The position numbers and the translations under genes are program-made. The notes under the pieces are model-generated. The model saw only the letters and a program-made list of their open reading frames with translations. It was not told where the DNA came from and searched no databases. A DNA stretch of 8,246 bases from Elusimicrobiota bacterium (GTDB lineage: Bacteria; Elusimicrobiota; Elusimicrobia; UBA1565; UBA9628), in contig JAHFCD010000075.1 in NCBI GenBank assembly GCA_023249695.1, positions 1-8,246 on the forward strand. Direction: 5' to 3'. This document shows, piece after piece, positions 1-5,213 of the stretch. Within the stretch, counting starts at the first letter, position 1. Every line of letters begins with the position of its first letter.

Positions 1-334
1 CGCCGAAAGGCTTGGTCACGTAATCGTCGGCTCCGAGCTCGAGCCCGAGGACGCGGTCCATCTCCTCCTTGCGCGCGGTCAGCATCAGGACGGGGACGCG
101 GGTCTCGCGCCGGATGATCTTCAGGAATTCGAAGCCATCGAGCTTCGGCATCATCGCGTCGAGCACCACCAGATCGGGGCGCTCCTTGCGCAGGGCGGCC
201 AGGCCCGCCTCGCCGTCCGCGGCCGCCACCACGCGGTAGCCCTCCTTCTCGAGGTTGTATTTAAGGAGCTTCACCAAGTTCCGGTCGTCCTCGACGAGAA
301 GGAGCTTTTCCTGAGCCACGAGACATGGTTCCAT
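1..334 (-). CDS. PhoB-like response regulator, receiver domain (3' part outside window)
   Basis: This is the N-terminal receiver domain of a two-component response regulator, cut by the left edge after about 111 codons, so the output domain is unseen. Counting from the alternative GTG start at 319, the acidic pair is D11-D12 (LLLVEDD), the phospho-acceptor is D54 (VVLDAMMP), the switch threonine is T81 (LMLTAR) and the conserved lysine is K103 (TKPFG). The segment KYNLEKEGYRV after the first helix is typical of the PhoB/PhoP subfamily of OmpR-type winged-helix regulators, which is family knowledge. Its position divergent from DUF47-pit, across a PHO-box-like repeat, supports a phosphate regulator, but without the DNA-binding domain the name phoB is inference. 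Start choice is uncertain. ATG at 334 is given, but the GTG at 319 (VAQEKLLLVEDD) matches the usual length of PhoB N-termini better. Neither has a good Shine-Dalgarno sequence, and an in-frame TGA lies 18 bases upstream of the ATG. Confidence 0.9.
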   Translation of the reverse strand, partial: MEPCLVAQEKLLLVEDDRNLVKLLKYNLEKEGYRVVAAADGEAGLAALRKERPDLVVLDAMMPKLDGFEFLKIIRRETRVPVLMLTARKEEMDRVLGLELGADDYVTKPFG

Positions 335-374
335 TTCGCGCCGGATGAGTCAACGCCTCCAAAATGGACTTCGT

Positions 375-404
375 TTGCAGGAAGCCCGGCTCATGGGCTA
401 TCAT
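375..404 (+). promoter_or_regulatory. Candidate sigma70-type promoter for the DUF47-pit operon
   Basis: TTGCAG (375-380) and TATCAT (399-404) are separated by 18 bases, which would place the transcription start near 411, just at the PHO-box-like repeat. The -10 hexamer resembles others in this window (TATCCT at 2149, TATCAT on the minus strand upstream of sixA). A 5-bp inverted repeat (AGCCC at 383-387, GGGCT at 395-399) lies in the spacer. This is assigned by eye only; the -35 match is 4 of 6. Confidence 0.4.
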
Positions 405-411
405 CTCGGAG

Positions 412-440
412 CCGTCACGCGTTCGTCACGCGTTCGTCCG
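412..440 (+). promoter_or_regulatory. PHO-box-like tandem repeat (three 7-base half-sites, 11-base period)
   Basis: Three direct half-sites, CCGTCAC (412-418), TCGTCAC (423-429) and TCGTCCG (434-440), are separated by two identical GCGT spacers. The 11-bp unit GTCACGCGTTC is repeated exactly at 414-424 and 425-435. Known PhoB sites are 7-base CTGTCAT-like direct repeats with 4-base AT-rich spacers, giving the same 11-base period. Here the half-site core GTCA is kept, while the spacer is GC-rich. It lies 30 bases before the DUF47 start and beside a PhoB-like gene. Lying after the TATCAT -10 candidate, it would act as a repressor site. If instead GATTTT (444-449) is the -10, it would act as an activator site, but the spacing to that hexamer is short. 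Confidence 0.6.
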
Positions 441-469
441 CCCGATTTTACGCAGCGAGGACACCCATC

Positions 470-1096
470 ATGGCCTTCAGCTTCATCCCTAAGGAAGAAA
501 AGTTTTTCGAGCTGTTCGAGGCGCAGGCCGTGCACAGCGTCGCCGCGGCGAAGCTCTTCCGCGAGATGGCCCAGAAATGGACCCGGGACACCGCGCCCTT
601 CGACCGCCTGCGCGAGATCGAGCACGAAGCGGACATCACCTGCCACGACATCTACGAGAAGCTCAACCGAACCTTCGTGACGCCCTTCGACCGCGAGGAC
701 ATTCGCGAACTGGCCAGCGAACTCGATACGATCACCGACCTCATCGAGTCGGTCGGCCAGCGGATGTACCTCTATCAGATCGACAACAGCACCCCCGACC
801 TCGTCCAGCTCACCGACATCCTGTGGCAGGCGACCGAGAACGTGCGCAAGGCGATCAAGGAGCTGCAGAACCCCGAGAAGACGCGCCATGTGATGGACTA
901 CTGCATCGAGATCAACCGCCTGGAGAACGCGGGCGACCACGCCCTCGGCGTCGCGATCGGCAAGCTGTTCCAGGGCAAGCCCGACCCGCTCGAGGTCATG
1001 AAGTGGAAGGAGATCTACGAGACGATCGAGGAAGCCATCGACAAGTGCGAGGACGTCGCGCACACGCTCGAGACGATCCTCGTCAAGCAGGCGTAA
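470..1096 (+). CDS. DUF47/PhoU-like Pit accessory protein
   Basis: This is a 208-residue soluble, all-helical protein of the DUF47 family (TIGR00153-type, distantly related to PhoU), the usual partner of PiT phosphate transporters. The N-terminus MAFSFIPKEEKFFELFEAQA, the acidic stretch REIEHEADITCHDIYEKLN (about residues 47-65), the following FVTPFDREDIRELASELD (about 69-86) and the final helices EIYETIEEAIDKCEDVAH are all characteristic. In this family the acidic clusters are thought to bind metal. Length is normal. The start has a GAGG 9 bases upstream. One base separates its stop from the GTG of pit, so the two are almost certainly co-transcribed and translationally coupled. The family is generally taken to modulate or regulate the Pit transporter; the exact mechanism here is inference. 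Confidence 0.93.
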   Translation: MAFSFIPKEEKFFELFEAQAVHSVAAAKLFREMAQKWTRDTAPFDRLREIEHEADITCHDIYEKLNRTFVTPFDREDIRELASELDTITDLIESVGQRMYLYQIDNSTPDLVQLTDILWQATENVRKAIKELQNPEKTRHVMDYCIEINRLENAGDHALGVAIGKLFQGKPDPLEVMKWKEIYETIEEAIDKCEDVAHTLETILVKQA

Positions 1097-1097
1097 G

Positions 1098-2096
1098 GTG
1101 CCCCACGTCTCGGCGTCGGTCCTCTTCGTCATCGTGCTCGCGTACCTGTTCGACTTCCTGAACGGGATGCACGACTCGGCCAACTCGATCGCCACCGTCG
1201 TTTCCACGCGGGTGCTCGCCCCCAAACACGCCGTGATCTGGGCCGCGTTCTTCAACTTCGCCGCGTTCGCGGTGTTCGGCGTGCACGTGGCGAACACGAT
1301 CGGCAAGGGCCTCGTGGATCCGAGCGTCGTCGACACCGCGGTCGTCGCCGGCGCGCTGATCGGCGCGAGCCTGTGGTCGTGGATCACGATCGTCCTCGGC
1401 ATCCCCGTCTCGTCGTCGCACGCCTTGATCGGCGGCATGATCGGCGCCGGCATCTCGAAGGCAGGAACCTCCTGCCTGCAGTACGAGAAGCTCAAGATGA
1501 CCGTCGCCTTCATCTTCCTGTCGCCCCTGATCGGCATGCTGTTCGGCTTCGGCCTGATGGTCGCGATGTTCTGGATCTTCCGCCGCAAGTCCCCGAGCCA
1601 GGTGGACCGCACCTTCCGGATCGGCCAGCTCCTGTCCGCCGGGCTGTACAGCCTCTCGCACGGCGGCAACGACGCTCAGAAGACGATGGGGCTTATCGCC
1701 GTCCTGCTCTACTCGAACGGGCTCCTCGGCGACAAGTTCTATGTGCCGTTCTGGGTCGTGCTCAGCTGCCACGCGGTGATCGCGCTCGGGACTTTGATGG
1801 GCGGCTGGAAGATCGTCCACACGATGGGCAACAAGGTCACCAAGCTCAAGCCCGTGGGCGGCTTCTGCGCGGAGACCGGCGCGGGCCTCTCGATCATGAT
1901 CTGCTCTTTTCTCGGCGTGCCGGTCTCAACGACGCACACGATCACGGGCGCCATCGTCGGCGTGGGCTCGACCCAGCGGCTGTCGGCCGTGCGCTGGGGC
2001 GTCGCGGGCCGCATCGTCTGGGCGTGGGTGCTCACGATCCCATTCGCCGCCCTCACCGCCGCGGCGACCTACCAGGTCGTCAAGCTCTTCCTTTAA
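1098..2096 (+). CDS. pit: Low-affinity inorganic phosphate transporter, PiT family
   Basis: This 332-residue integral membrane protein is predicted to bring inorganic phosphate (as metal-phosphate, cation-coupled) across the inner membrane. The two PiT repeats are visible. The first contains NGMHDSAN (22-29) and GIPVSSSHALIGG (101-113). The second contains SHGGNDAQKTMG (187-198), the family signature, and GVPVSTTHTITGAIVG (273-288). About ten hydrophobic segments run through the protein. A short central hydrophilic part (about 161-175, RRKSPSQVDRTFRIG) links the halves, so it is the short form of the family; E. coli PitA is near 500 residues. The start is GTG, one base after the DUF47 stop, with GCAGG about 6 bases upstream inside the previous gene. 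No convincing terminator follows; the next gene has its own promoter. The DUF47-pit pair matches the orfA-pit arrangement known from Sinorhizobium. Confidence 0.96.
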   Translation: MPHVSASVLFVIVLAYLFDFLNGMHDSANSIATVVSTRVLAPKHAVIWAAFFNFAAFAVFGVHVANTIGKGLVDPSVVDTAVVAGALIGASLWSWITIVLGIPVSSSHALIGGMIGAGISKAGTSCLQYEKLKMTVAFIFLSPLIGMLFGFGLMVAMFWIFRRKSPSQVDRTFRIGQLLSAGLYSLSHGGNDAQKTMGLIAVLLYSNGLLGDKFYVPFWVVLSCHAVIALGTLMGGWKIVHTMGNKVTKLKPVGGFCAETGAGLSIMICSFLGVPVSTTHTITGAIVGVGSTQRLSAVRWGVAGRIVWAWVLTIPFAALTAAATYQVVKLFL

Positions 2097-2125
2097 GAAA
2101 AGCGCGGGCCACGGCGAATCTGACC

Positions 2126-2154
2126 TTGACAAGGAGCATGATCGGGCCTATCCT
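2126..2154 (+). promoter_or_regulatory. Near-consensus sigma70 promoter for the low-GC secreted gene
   Basis: A perfect -35 TTGACA (2126-2131), a 17-base spacer and TATCCT (2149-2154) are present. The predicted transcription start falls at about 2161, the A of an in-frame ATG. Transcripts would therefore be leaderless for a start at 2161, or carry a leader of about 39 bases for the start at 2200. It is the best promoter match in the window. Confidence 0.75.
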
Positions 2155-2199
2155 GAACACATGAAGGCTGCCGTTTTATATTTTCCGGCGGGCAGGCGA

Positions 2200-3366
2200 A
2201 TGCGAAAAATAATCGGCATTTCGACGCGAGCGCTTTTATTGGGCGGAGGCTTGATTGCGTTCGGGAATACCCGCGCCGTCTGCGCCGCGGTGGACCCGAA
2301 ACCTTCGGGGATTTACGTGGCCACCCACTCCGATCCGGACAAGCTGCTGGCCGAGAGCACCTTCTTTCTAGATAACGCGGATGTGGAAGGCGCTTTCATA
2401 CGTTTACGCTGGAACGAGCTCGAACCAGGGAACGGCAGCTTCCTGTGGACGTCTCTCGACGAGCAGCTGGCGCGCACCAAGAAGGGCCGCACGGGCAAGA
2501 AAGTTTCAATTGGAGTGATCGCCGGGCAATTCACGCCGAGCTGGCTATACACCTCGACCGCAAGCGTGAAGAGCGTCGAATTAAAAGTCGTTCTGCACGA
2601 AACCAACCCGACCGTAGCGAGTCGAACATGCGTGACTATGACGGTCCCCGTGCCCTGGGATCCGAACTACTTGTACTACTGGGACCGCTTTCTGCATGCG
2701 TTTTCAAAACACATTCAGGATAAATTCCCAATCGTGTACGAACGCATTACGGTGGTGAAAATCACAGGTATCAATCGCGAGAGCCTTGAAATCCGTCTAC
2801 CTCAACAGGTCGGCATACAAGGCAAGGATTGCACCTCAAGCGACGCAAACGAAAAGTGGCTTGCGGCAGGCTACAAGAGAGCTCATATCGCTGCCGCCTG
2901 GAAAGCGATCCTCGGCTCATTTGCTCATAGTTTTCCGACAAAATCCCTGAGCATGGCCGTCATTGATGAGGATACCGCTTTCCCGGTTTTCAACGATGAT
3001 CCGATTGATAAAGCGCTCACACAACGGCTCATCGAAATTGGAACGCAGCAGTTCCGCGGAACAGGCCGATTCATCGTTCAATCCAACGCAGTCATGCCTC
3101 GTTACGGGACCCCTGCAATTGTTAAGGCTGCCGCGAACAGCGGTATTTATACCGGATACCAACTTCGCTTGCTGACCTCGAACGATTTCGTTCATGATTG
3201 CCCCAGCTCAAGCCTTGCCTGCACAAGCTGGGTTAACGCCACCGTCAACAACGTGCTGAGCCAGGGCGGGAAATTCCTGGAAGTTTATCCCGACACCGTC
3301 GAAAAGTTTCCGGATCAAATGACCACCGGGAAAGCTCTTTTTAACGCCGCCCCAGCCGCCCCCTAG
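2200..3366 (+). CDS. Secreted protein of unknown function, possible TIM-barrel glycoside hydrolase-like
   Basis: I do not recognise this 388-residue protein with certainty. From the start at 2200 it begins with a clean Sec signal peptide: MRKIIGISTR, a hydrophobic core ALLLGGGLIAF, and a cleavage site near AVCAA. The mature part reads like a TIM-barrel sugar hydrolase. It has GIYVATHSDPDKL, then FIRLRWNELEPGNGSFLW (an 'R.RW..LEP..G.F.W' strand-loop common in GH clans), GVIAGQFTPSWLY, and a late strand GKFLEVYPDTVEKFPD with an acidic residue where such folds often put a catalytic one. No second catalytic acid can be assigned. The mature region has several cysteines (TCVTM, KDCTSS, HDCPSSSLACTSW). 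Start choice: the ATG at 2161 is in frame and sits on the predicted transcription start, but it would put 13 extra residues before the signal peptide; 2200 has GGCGGGCAGG just upstream. Base composition is clearly lower in GC than the neighbours (sampled lines 38-48% against about 70%), suggesting acquisition. Confidence 0.7.
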   Translation: MRKIIGISTRALLLGGGLIAFGNTRAVCAAVDPKPSGIYVATHSDPDKLLAESTFFLDNADVEGAFIRLRWNELEPGNGSFLWTSLDEQLARTKKGRTGKKVSIGVIAGQFTPSWLYTSTASVKSVELKVVLHETNPTVASRTCVTMTVPVPWDPNYLYYWDRFLHAFSKHIQDKFPIVYERITVVKITGINRESLEIRLPQQVGIQGKDCTSSDANEKWLAAGYKRAHIAAAWKAILGSFAHSFPTKSLSMAVIDEDTAFPVFNDDPIDKALTQRLIEIGTQQFRGTGRFIVQSNAVMPRYGTPAIVKAAANSGIYTGYQLRLLTSNDFVHDCPSSSLACTSWVNATVNNVLSQGGKFLEVYPDTVEKFPDQMTTGKALFNAAPAAP

Positions 3367-3374
3367 GAGCTGCC

Positions 3375-3391
3375 CCGCGGTTATTCCGCGG
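3375..3391. terminator. Small hairpin between convergent genes, possible bidirectional terminator
   Basis: CCGCGG, a TTATT loop and CCGCGG form a 6-bp GC-only stem in the 39-base gap between the stop of the secreted gene (3366) and the stop of sixA (3406). A weak outer GAGC/GCTC pairing (3367-3370 with 3400-3403) could lengthen it. There is no T-tract on either strand, so efficient intrinsic termination is doubtful. Confidence 0.35.
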
Positions 3392-3405
3392 CCTGCGCTG
3401 CTCTT

Positions 3406-3903
3406 CTAAGAGAAATGCCGCAGCGCCTTCGGCGGCAGCGACCACGACAGCACGGCGCTGCCCGCCGAGGCTTTCTTCGTTTCGAGCATCAGCGCCTGAG
3501 CCTTTTTGAGCGCGACGATCGAGCGGGAACTATTGCCGTTCAAAAACCAAGAGATCACCTTCGACAGGTGCGGCTCATGGCCGACCAGGATCACGCGCTG
3601 CCCATCAAGGCCCGAAAGCCAAGCCGCGATGCTCGAGGGGGAGCGGTGAGGCAGCAGGAAGTTGGAATCCACGAGGGGGGCGCCGAAGGCTTTGGCCACG
3701 ATCTCGGCCGTCTCCTTGGCGCGCGCCCAAGGGCTCGTCGCGACGAGGTCGGCGGACTCGATGAACTTGGCGAGGCCCTTCGCGGCTTCCCGCGCACGCT
3801 TGCGCCCGTCCATCGTCAGCGGCCGCTCCGAGTCCGGGCGGCCGGTGCTCGCCCAGTCTTCGCGCTCGCCGGCGGGAGCATGACGCAGAAAAATGATTTC
3901 CAT
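3406..3903 (-). CDS. sixA: Phosphohistidine phosphatase SixA
   Basis: This 165-residue cytoplasmic protein belongs to the histidine phosphatase (RHG) superfamily, SixA type. The N-terminal FLRHAPAG carries R7 and the catalytic H8. The stretch DSERPLTMDGRKRARE (24-39) is the SixA-type 'RPLT..G...A' signature. VATSPWARAKETAEI (54-68) supplies the second conserved arginine (R61), and ILVGHEPHLS (105-114) carries the second catalytic histidine, H109. Length fits SixA (about 160 residues) rather than phosphoglycerate mutase. SixA removes phosphate from phosphohistidine, for example on Hpt domains of ArcB or on the nitrogen-PTS protein NPr in E. coli; the target here is unknown. There is no clear Shine-Dalgarno before the ATG, and a TATCAT hexamer lies 7 bases upstream, so the message may be leaderless. 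It is divergent from the CYTH gene, a common neighbourhood alongside ppk. Confidence 0.92.
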   Translation of the reverse strand: MEIIFLRHAPAGEREDWASTGRPDSERPLTMDGRKRAREAAKGLAKFIESADLVATSPWARAKETAEIVAKAFGAPLVDSNFLLPHRSPSSIAAWLSGLDGQRVILVGHEPHLSKVISWFLNGNSSRSIVALKKAQALMLETKKASAGSAVLSWSLPPKALRHFS

Positions 3904-3932
3904 GAGCGATATGATATCCTAAATCCATCCCG
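3904..3932. promoter_or_regulatory. Overlapping divergent promoters of sixA and the CYTH gene
   Basis: The 29 bases between the two starts are AT-rich against a GC-rich background and centre on the near-palindrome GATATGATATC (3908-3918). On the plus strand TATGAT (3910-3915) is a good -10; on the minus strand TATCAT (3916-3911) is another, ending 7 bases before the sixA ATG. The two -10 elements overlap, so the genes probably compete for polymerase. The -35 regions are poor on both strands, which lie inside the coding sequences. Confidence 0.5.
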
Positions 3933-4715
3933 ATGAGCCGACTCGACGATTTCTCGAACCTCCTGTTCCGAAAGCTCGCCATCGACGACCTCCATTTCGT
4001 CGAGATCGAGTGCAAGAAGCGCGTCCAGCCCGAGGAAGCGGCCGACCTGCGCGAGTGGCTCAACGACCGCAAGGGCGTCAAGCACCTCAAGAGCGCGTTC
4101 TTCTTCGACCAGTTCCTCGACACGCCCTCCTTTGATCTCCTGAAGAAGGGAGCGAGCCTGCGCCTGCGCTACAAGAAGAACGGGACGGCCGTCTACCTCC
4201 AGTACAAAGGCCCCGGCTTCACCAAGGACGGCCTGCTCTACCGCTCCGAGTTCGCCTCCGAGCGGCTCGACCATCTCGTGCGCGAGGAAAGCCACCACGA
4301 CATCGTGAAGTTCGCGAACTTCAGCGTGGACGCGATTCTCAAGGACCACGCGAGCGAGGACATGGGCAAGGCGATGCGCCGGCATCTGGGCGCGCGAACG
4401 GTGAAGCGCATAACAAGCGGGCCGATCATCGCGCTGTACCAGAAGGAGAAGTTCGAGGTGGACCTCGGAAGCGCGTTCCTCGAGCCCTCGCTCGACCGCG
4501 TCTCCGCCTTCTACATCGCCAAGCGCGGCCTGCACGCGCTTTCGACCTTCTGCGAATTCGAGAACGAGATCAAGGCCGACGGCGGCTCGCTCGAGGACAA
4601 GCTCGAGCATCTCGACGAGATGCTCGACTTCAACCGCGCGGTGGAGAAGAAGTTCGACCTGCGCCGCGAGCCGCTCGACAAGTACCACCGCTGCGCGTCG
4701 TTCTTCCTGAAGTAA
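3933..4715 (+). CDS. CYTH domain protein, probable triphosphate-hydrolysing tunnel enzyme
   Basis: This 260-residue cytoplasmic protein has a CYTH (triphosphate tunnel metalloenzyme) fold. The defining ExExK signature is present as E24-I-E26-C-K28. The next family block is FFDQFLDTPSFDLLKKGASLRLRY, in which the 'DT....L...G..LRLR' pattern supplies tunnel arginines. YLQYKGPG (about 90-97), a basic central part (RRHLGARTVKRI) and the acidic strand EFENEIKADGG follow. Family members hydrolyse inorganic triphosphate or thiamine triphosphate, or cyclise ATP, using divalent metal. Neighbouring ppk1 and sixA favour inorganic triphosphate or short-chain polyphosphate as substrate, which is inference. 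No CHAD domain is fused: the C-terminal part (about 190-260) is helical and charged but lacks CHAD histidines. The start ATG has no recognisable Shine-Dalgarno. Its stop touches the stop of the convergent gene. Confidence 0.82.
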   Translation: MSRLDDFSNLLFRKLAIDDLHFVEIECKKRVQPEEAADLREWLNDRKGVKHLKSAFFFDQFLDTPSFDLLKKGASLRLRYKKNGTAVYLQYKGPGFTKDGLLYRSEFASERLDHLVREESHHDIVKFANFSVDAILKDHASEDMGKAMRRHLGARTVKRITSGPIIALYQKEKFEVDLGSAFLEPSLDRVSAFYIAKRGLHALSTFCEFENEIKADGGSLEDKLEHLDEMLDFNRAVEKKFDLRREPLDKYHRCASFFLK

Positions 4716-5132
4716 TCAGCGAAACAGCTTTCGCGCGCTAGCCATCTCCATCGGGTGCATCTCCTTGTCGCCCGGCGCGCGCTTGGTCAGCCAGAGGGTC
4801 TTGTCCTTGGCCGCGAACAGCGCCGCGTACTGGGCCTCGTTGGGGTTGAACGCGAGCAGGATCACGCCTTCCGTGCGGTCCACGGCGAGCACGAGCACAT
4901 TCTGCATGATCGTCGCGGTGACGTCCTCCTTCTTTTTTGCCTTGTCGCCGAGGTCGGCCGTGAAGGTCGTCAAGATGTCGATATGGTCGCCGGGCACGAC
5001 GAAGCGCAGCTGGTGCGACGGGAAGGGTAGGCCCAACGCGCGATATCCGGTCGGGATCTCGGCGGCGGGATCGGCGGCGAAGGCCGGCGCGGCGGCGAGA
5101 ACGAGGGCGACGGCGAGCGTCTTGATGTTCAT
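4716..5132 (-). CDS. Secreted single-domain CpaB/RcpC-like protein
   Basis: This 138-residue exported protein starts with a signal peptide, MNIKTLAVALVLAAAPAFA, with a cleavage site at AFA|AD. The remainder matches the RcpC-type domain of Flp/Tad pilus assembly protein CpaB. GYRALGLPF corresponds to the 'G.RAV..PV' entry, VVPGDHIDILTTF to 'V.PGD.VDVL.T', TATIMQNVLVLAVDRT to 'T..LQNV.VLAVD', and NPNEAQYAALFAAKDKTLWL to the 'TPEEAE.LALA...G.L.L' exit. Ordinary CpaB proteins are about twice as long, with an N-terminal membrane anchor and an SAF domain before this region; both are absent. No other tad/flp genes are visible, so its role is unknown. ATG at 5132 is preferred over an in-frame GTG at 5141 because GGAGG (5145-5141) sits 8 bases before it and the signal peptide then begins properly. 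It lies 81 bases after ppk1 and has a TATACT -10 candidate of its own. Confidence 0.72.
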   Translation of the reverse strand: MNIKTLAVALVLAAAPAFAADPAAEIPTGYRALGLPFPSHQLRFVVPGDHIDILTTFTADLGDKAKKKEDVTATIMQNVLVLAVDRTEGVILLAFNPNEAQYAALFAAKDKTLWLTKRAPGDKEMHPMEMASARKLFR

Positions 5133-5155
5133 GAGGAGCACCTCCGTGCGTCCTC

Positions 5156-5161
5156 AGTATA
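5156..5161 (-). promoter_or_regulatory. Candidate -10 element for the RcpC-like gene
   Basis: On the minus strand, TATACT (5161-5156) precedes the GGAGG ribosome-binding site by about 10 bases and the ATG at 5132 by about 23. No clear -35 element is found 16-18 bases upstream. The message may start here or be read through from ppk1. Confidence 0.35.
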
Positions 5162-5213
5162 GACGACCGGCTCGCCGCGGCGGTTACAGGAGGCTAAATT
5201 TTCGGTAAAAGAC

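Noticed and set aside
383..399. AGCCC / GGGCT inverted repeat as a terminator or operator
   Set aside because: Only 5 bp of stem with a 7-base loop and no T-tract, inside a putative promoter spacer. Too short to claim as a separate site.
401..1669. Long minus-strand open frame (422 codons) antisense to DUF47 and pit
   Set aside because: It overlaps two strongly recognised genes on the other strand. Its translation is low-complexity (Asp/Val/Leu/Arg-rich), as expected from the antisense of GC-biased codons, and it matches no family.
3816..4688. Long minus-strand open frame (290 codons) antisense to the CYTH gene
   Set aside because: The CYTH protein on the plus strand has its defining ExExK motif. 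The antisense translation is Glu/Val/Leu-rich shadow sequence with no recognisable domain.
5130..5146. GGAG-GTG-CTCC hairpin that could hide the ribosome-binding site of the RcpC-like gene
   Set aside because: The stem is four pairs with a three-base loop, which is expected by chance in such sequence. No riboswitch-like structure surrounds it.
5133..5213. A small gene in the gap between ppk1 and the RcpC-like gene
   Set aside because: There is an AGGAGG-like stretch on the plus strand near 5189, but no start codon with a sensible frame follows. Only the -10 candidate can be supported here.
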